The position numbers and the translations under genes were made by a program. The notes under the pieces were generated by a model that saw nothing but the letters and a program-made list of their open reading frames with translations, had not been told where the DNA came from and did not search any database. Of a stretch of 5,429 bases of DNA, positions 5,276 to 5,429 are shown one piece after another. Source of the DNA: an uncultured Bacteroidales bacterium (GTDB lineage: Bacteria > Bacteroidota > Bacteroidia > Bacteroidales > Muribaculaceae); contig USIN01000135.1 of assembly GCA_900554715.1 (NCBI GenBank), positions 1-5,429 on the forward strand, read 5' to 3'. The first letter of the stretch is position 1. Each line of letters begins with the position of its first letter.

Positions 5276-5429
5276 ACTTTCATTCCACTCGCGTGTTTTT
5301 ATGACGACGCTGGCACTGTGCTGGATACTCGTCGGCACCGTCATGCTTTTCCAATATCTGCGCGAAAAAGAATTCAAGGCCGAACTCCTTGACGCCGAGC
5401 TTCAGATATATAACAACCGCATCTTCGAA
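5259..5429 (+). CDS. Sensor histidine kinase, N-terminal fragment (3' end outside window)
   Basis: An open frame starts inside the end of the response-regulator gene and runs to the right edge (57 codons from ATG 5259). It encodes a short basic N-terminus (MAGKIRLSFHSR), one hydrophobic membrane-spanning segment (VFMTTLALCWILVGTVMLF, about residues 13-31), and the start of a charged periplasmic region (QYLREKEFKAELLDAELQIYNNRIFE). This is the typical beginning of a membrane-bound sensor kinase. No kinase motifs (H-box, N, G boxes) are in the window, so the call rests on topology and on position behind an OmpR-type regulator. An in-frame ATG at 5253 would add two residues; the frame alone does not decide between them. 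Overlap with the regulator implies translational coupling. Confidence 0.8.
   Translation, partial: MAGKIRLSFHSRVFMTTLALCWILVGTVMLFQYLREKEFKAELLDAELQIYNNRIFE

Noticed and set aside
4919..5377. Minus-strand open frame opposite the response regulator and kinase start
   Set aside because: It overlaps two well-supported genes and has no recognisable motif; it is a shadow frame.

Overview
The window looks like a chromosome segment of a Bacteroidales bacterium. Three things point there: PurA reads like Bacteroides PurA, two promoters fit the Bacteroidetes consensus (TTG, 20-nt spacer, TAnnTTTG), and ribosome-binding sites are weak. The GC-rich coding style (many GCC, GAC, ATC codons) suggests a Muribaculaceae-type member, but that family call is inference. 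All genes I support are on the + strand.

Region 1 (1-2776) is housekeeping. It holds the last 38 codons of a Fur-family regulator, then purA (adenylosuccinate synthetase), then a complete DUF1015 protein. The gaps of 38 and 48 nt suggest one transcript, ending at a perfect 36-bp palindrome followed by six T. The purA reading frame is broken at about 1064. Roughly 13 nt appear to be missing exactly where the conserved aspartate/IMP-binding GRxRR loop should be, and the frame then continues intact to the normal C-terminus.

Region 2 (2736-4505) is the most unusual part. A small XRE repressor (67 aa, HipB-like but with no hipA next to it) is followed 6 nt later by a short PflA-like radical SAM enzyme. 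That enzyme overlaps, by ATGA, a protein with three parts: an N-terminal four-cysteine module, a lipobox-like hydrophobic segment, and a TonB C-terminal domain. Two near-identical 18-bp operator-like palindromes flank the promoter. One is the core of the upstream terminator hairpin; the other ends directly against the xre start codon. This suggests an autoregulated operon built around a radical SAM enzyme and a cysteine-rich envelope protein, with no obvious characterised function.

Region 3 (4506-5429) starts with a near-consensus promoter that would give an almost leaderless transcript. It encodes an OmpR/PhoB-type response regulator, overlapped by the start of a sensor histidine kinase that runs off the window. 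I saw no tRNA, rRNA, CRISPR array, insertion sequence or attachment site.
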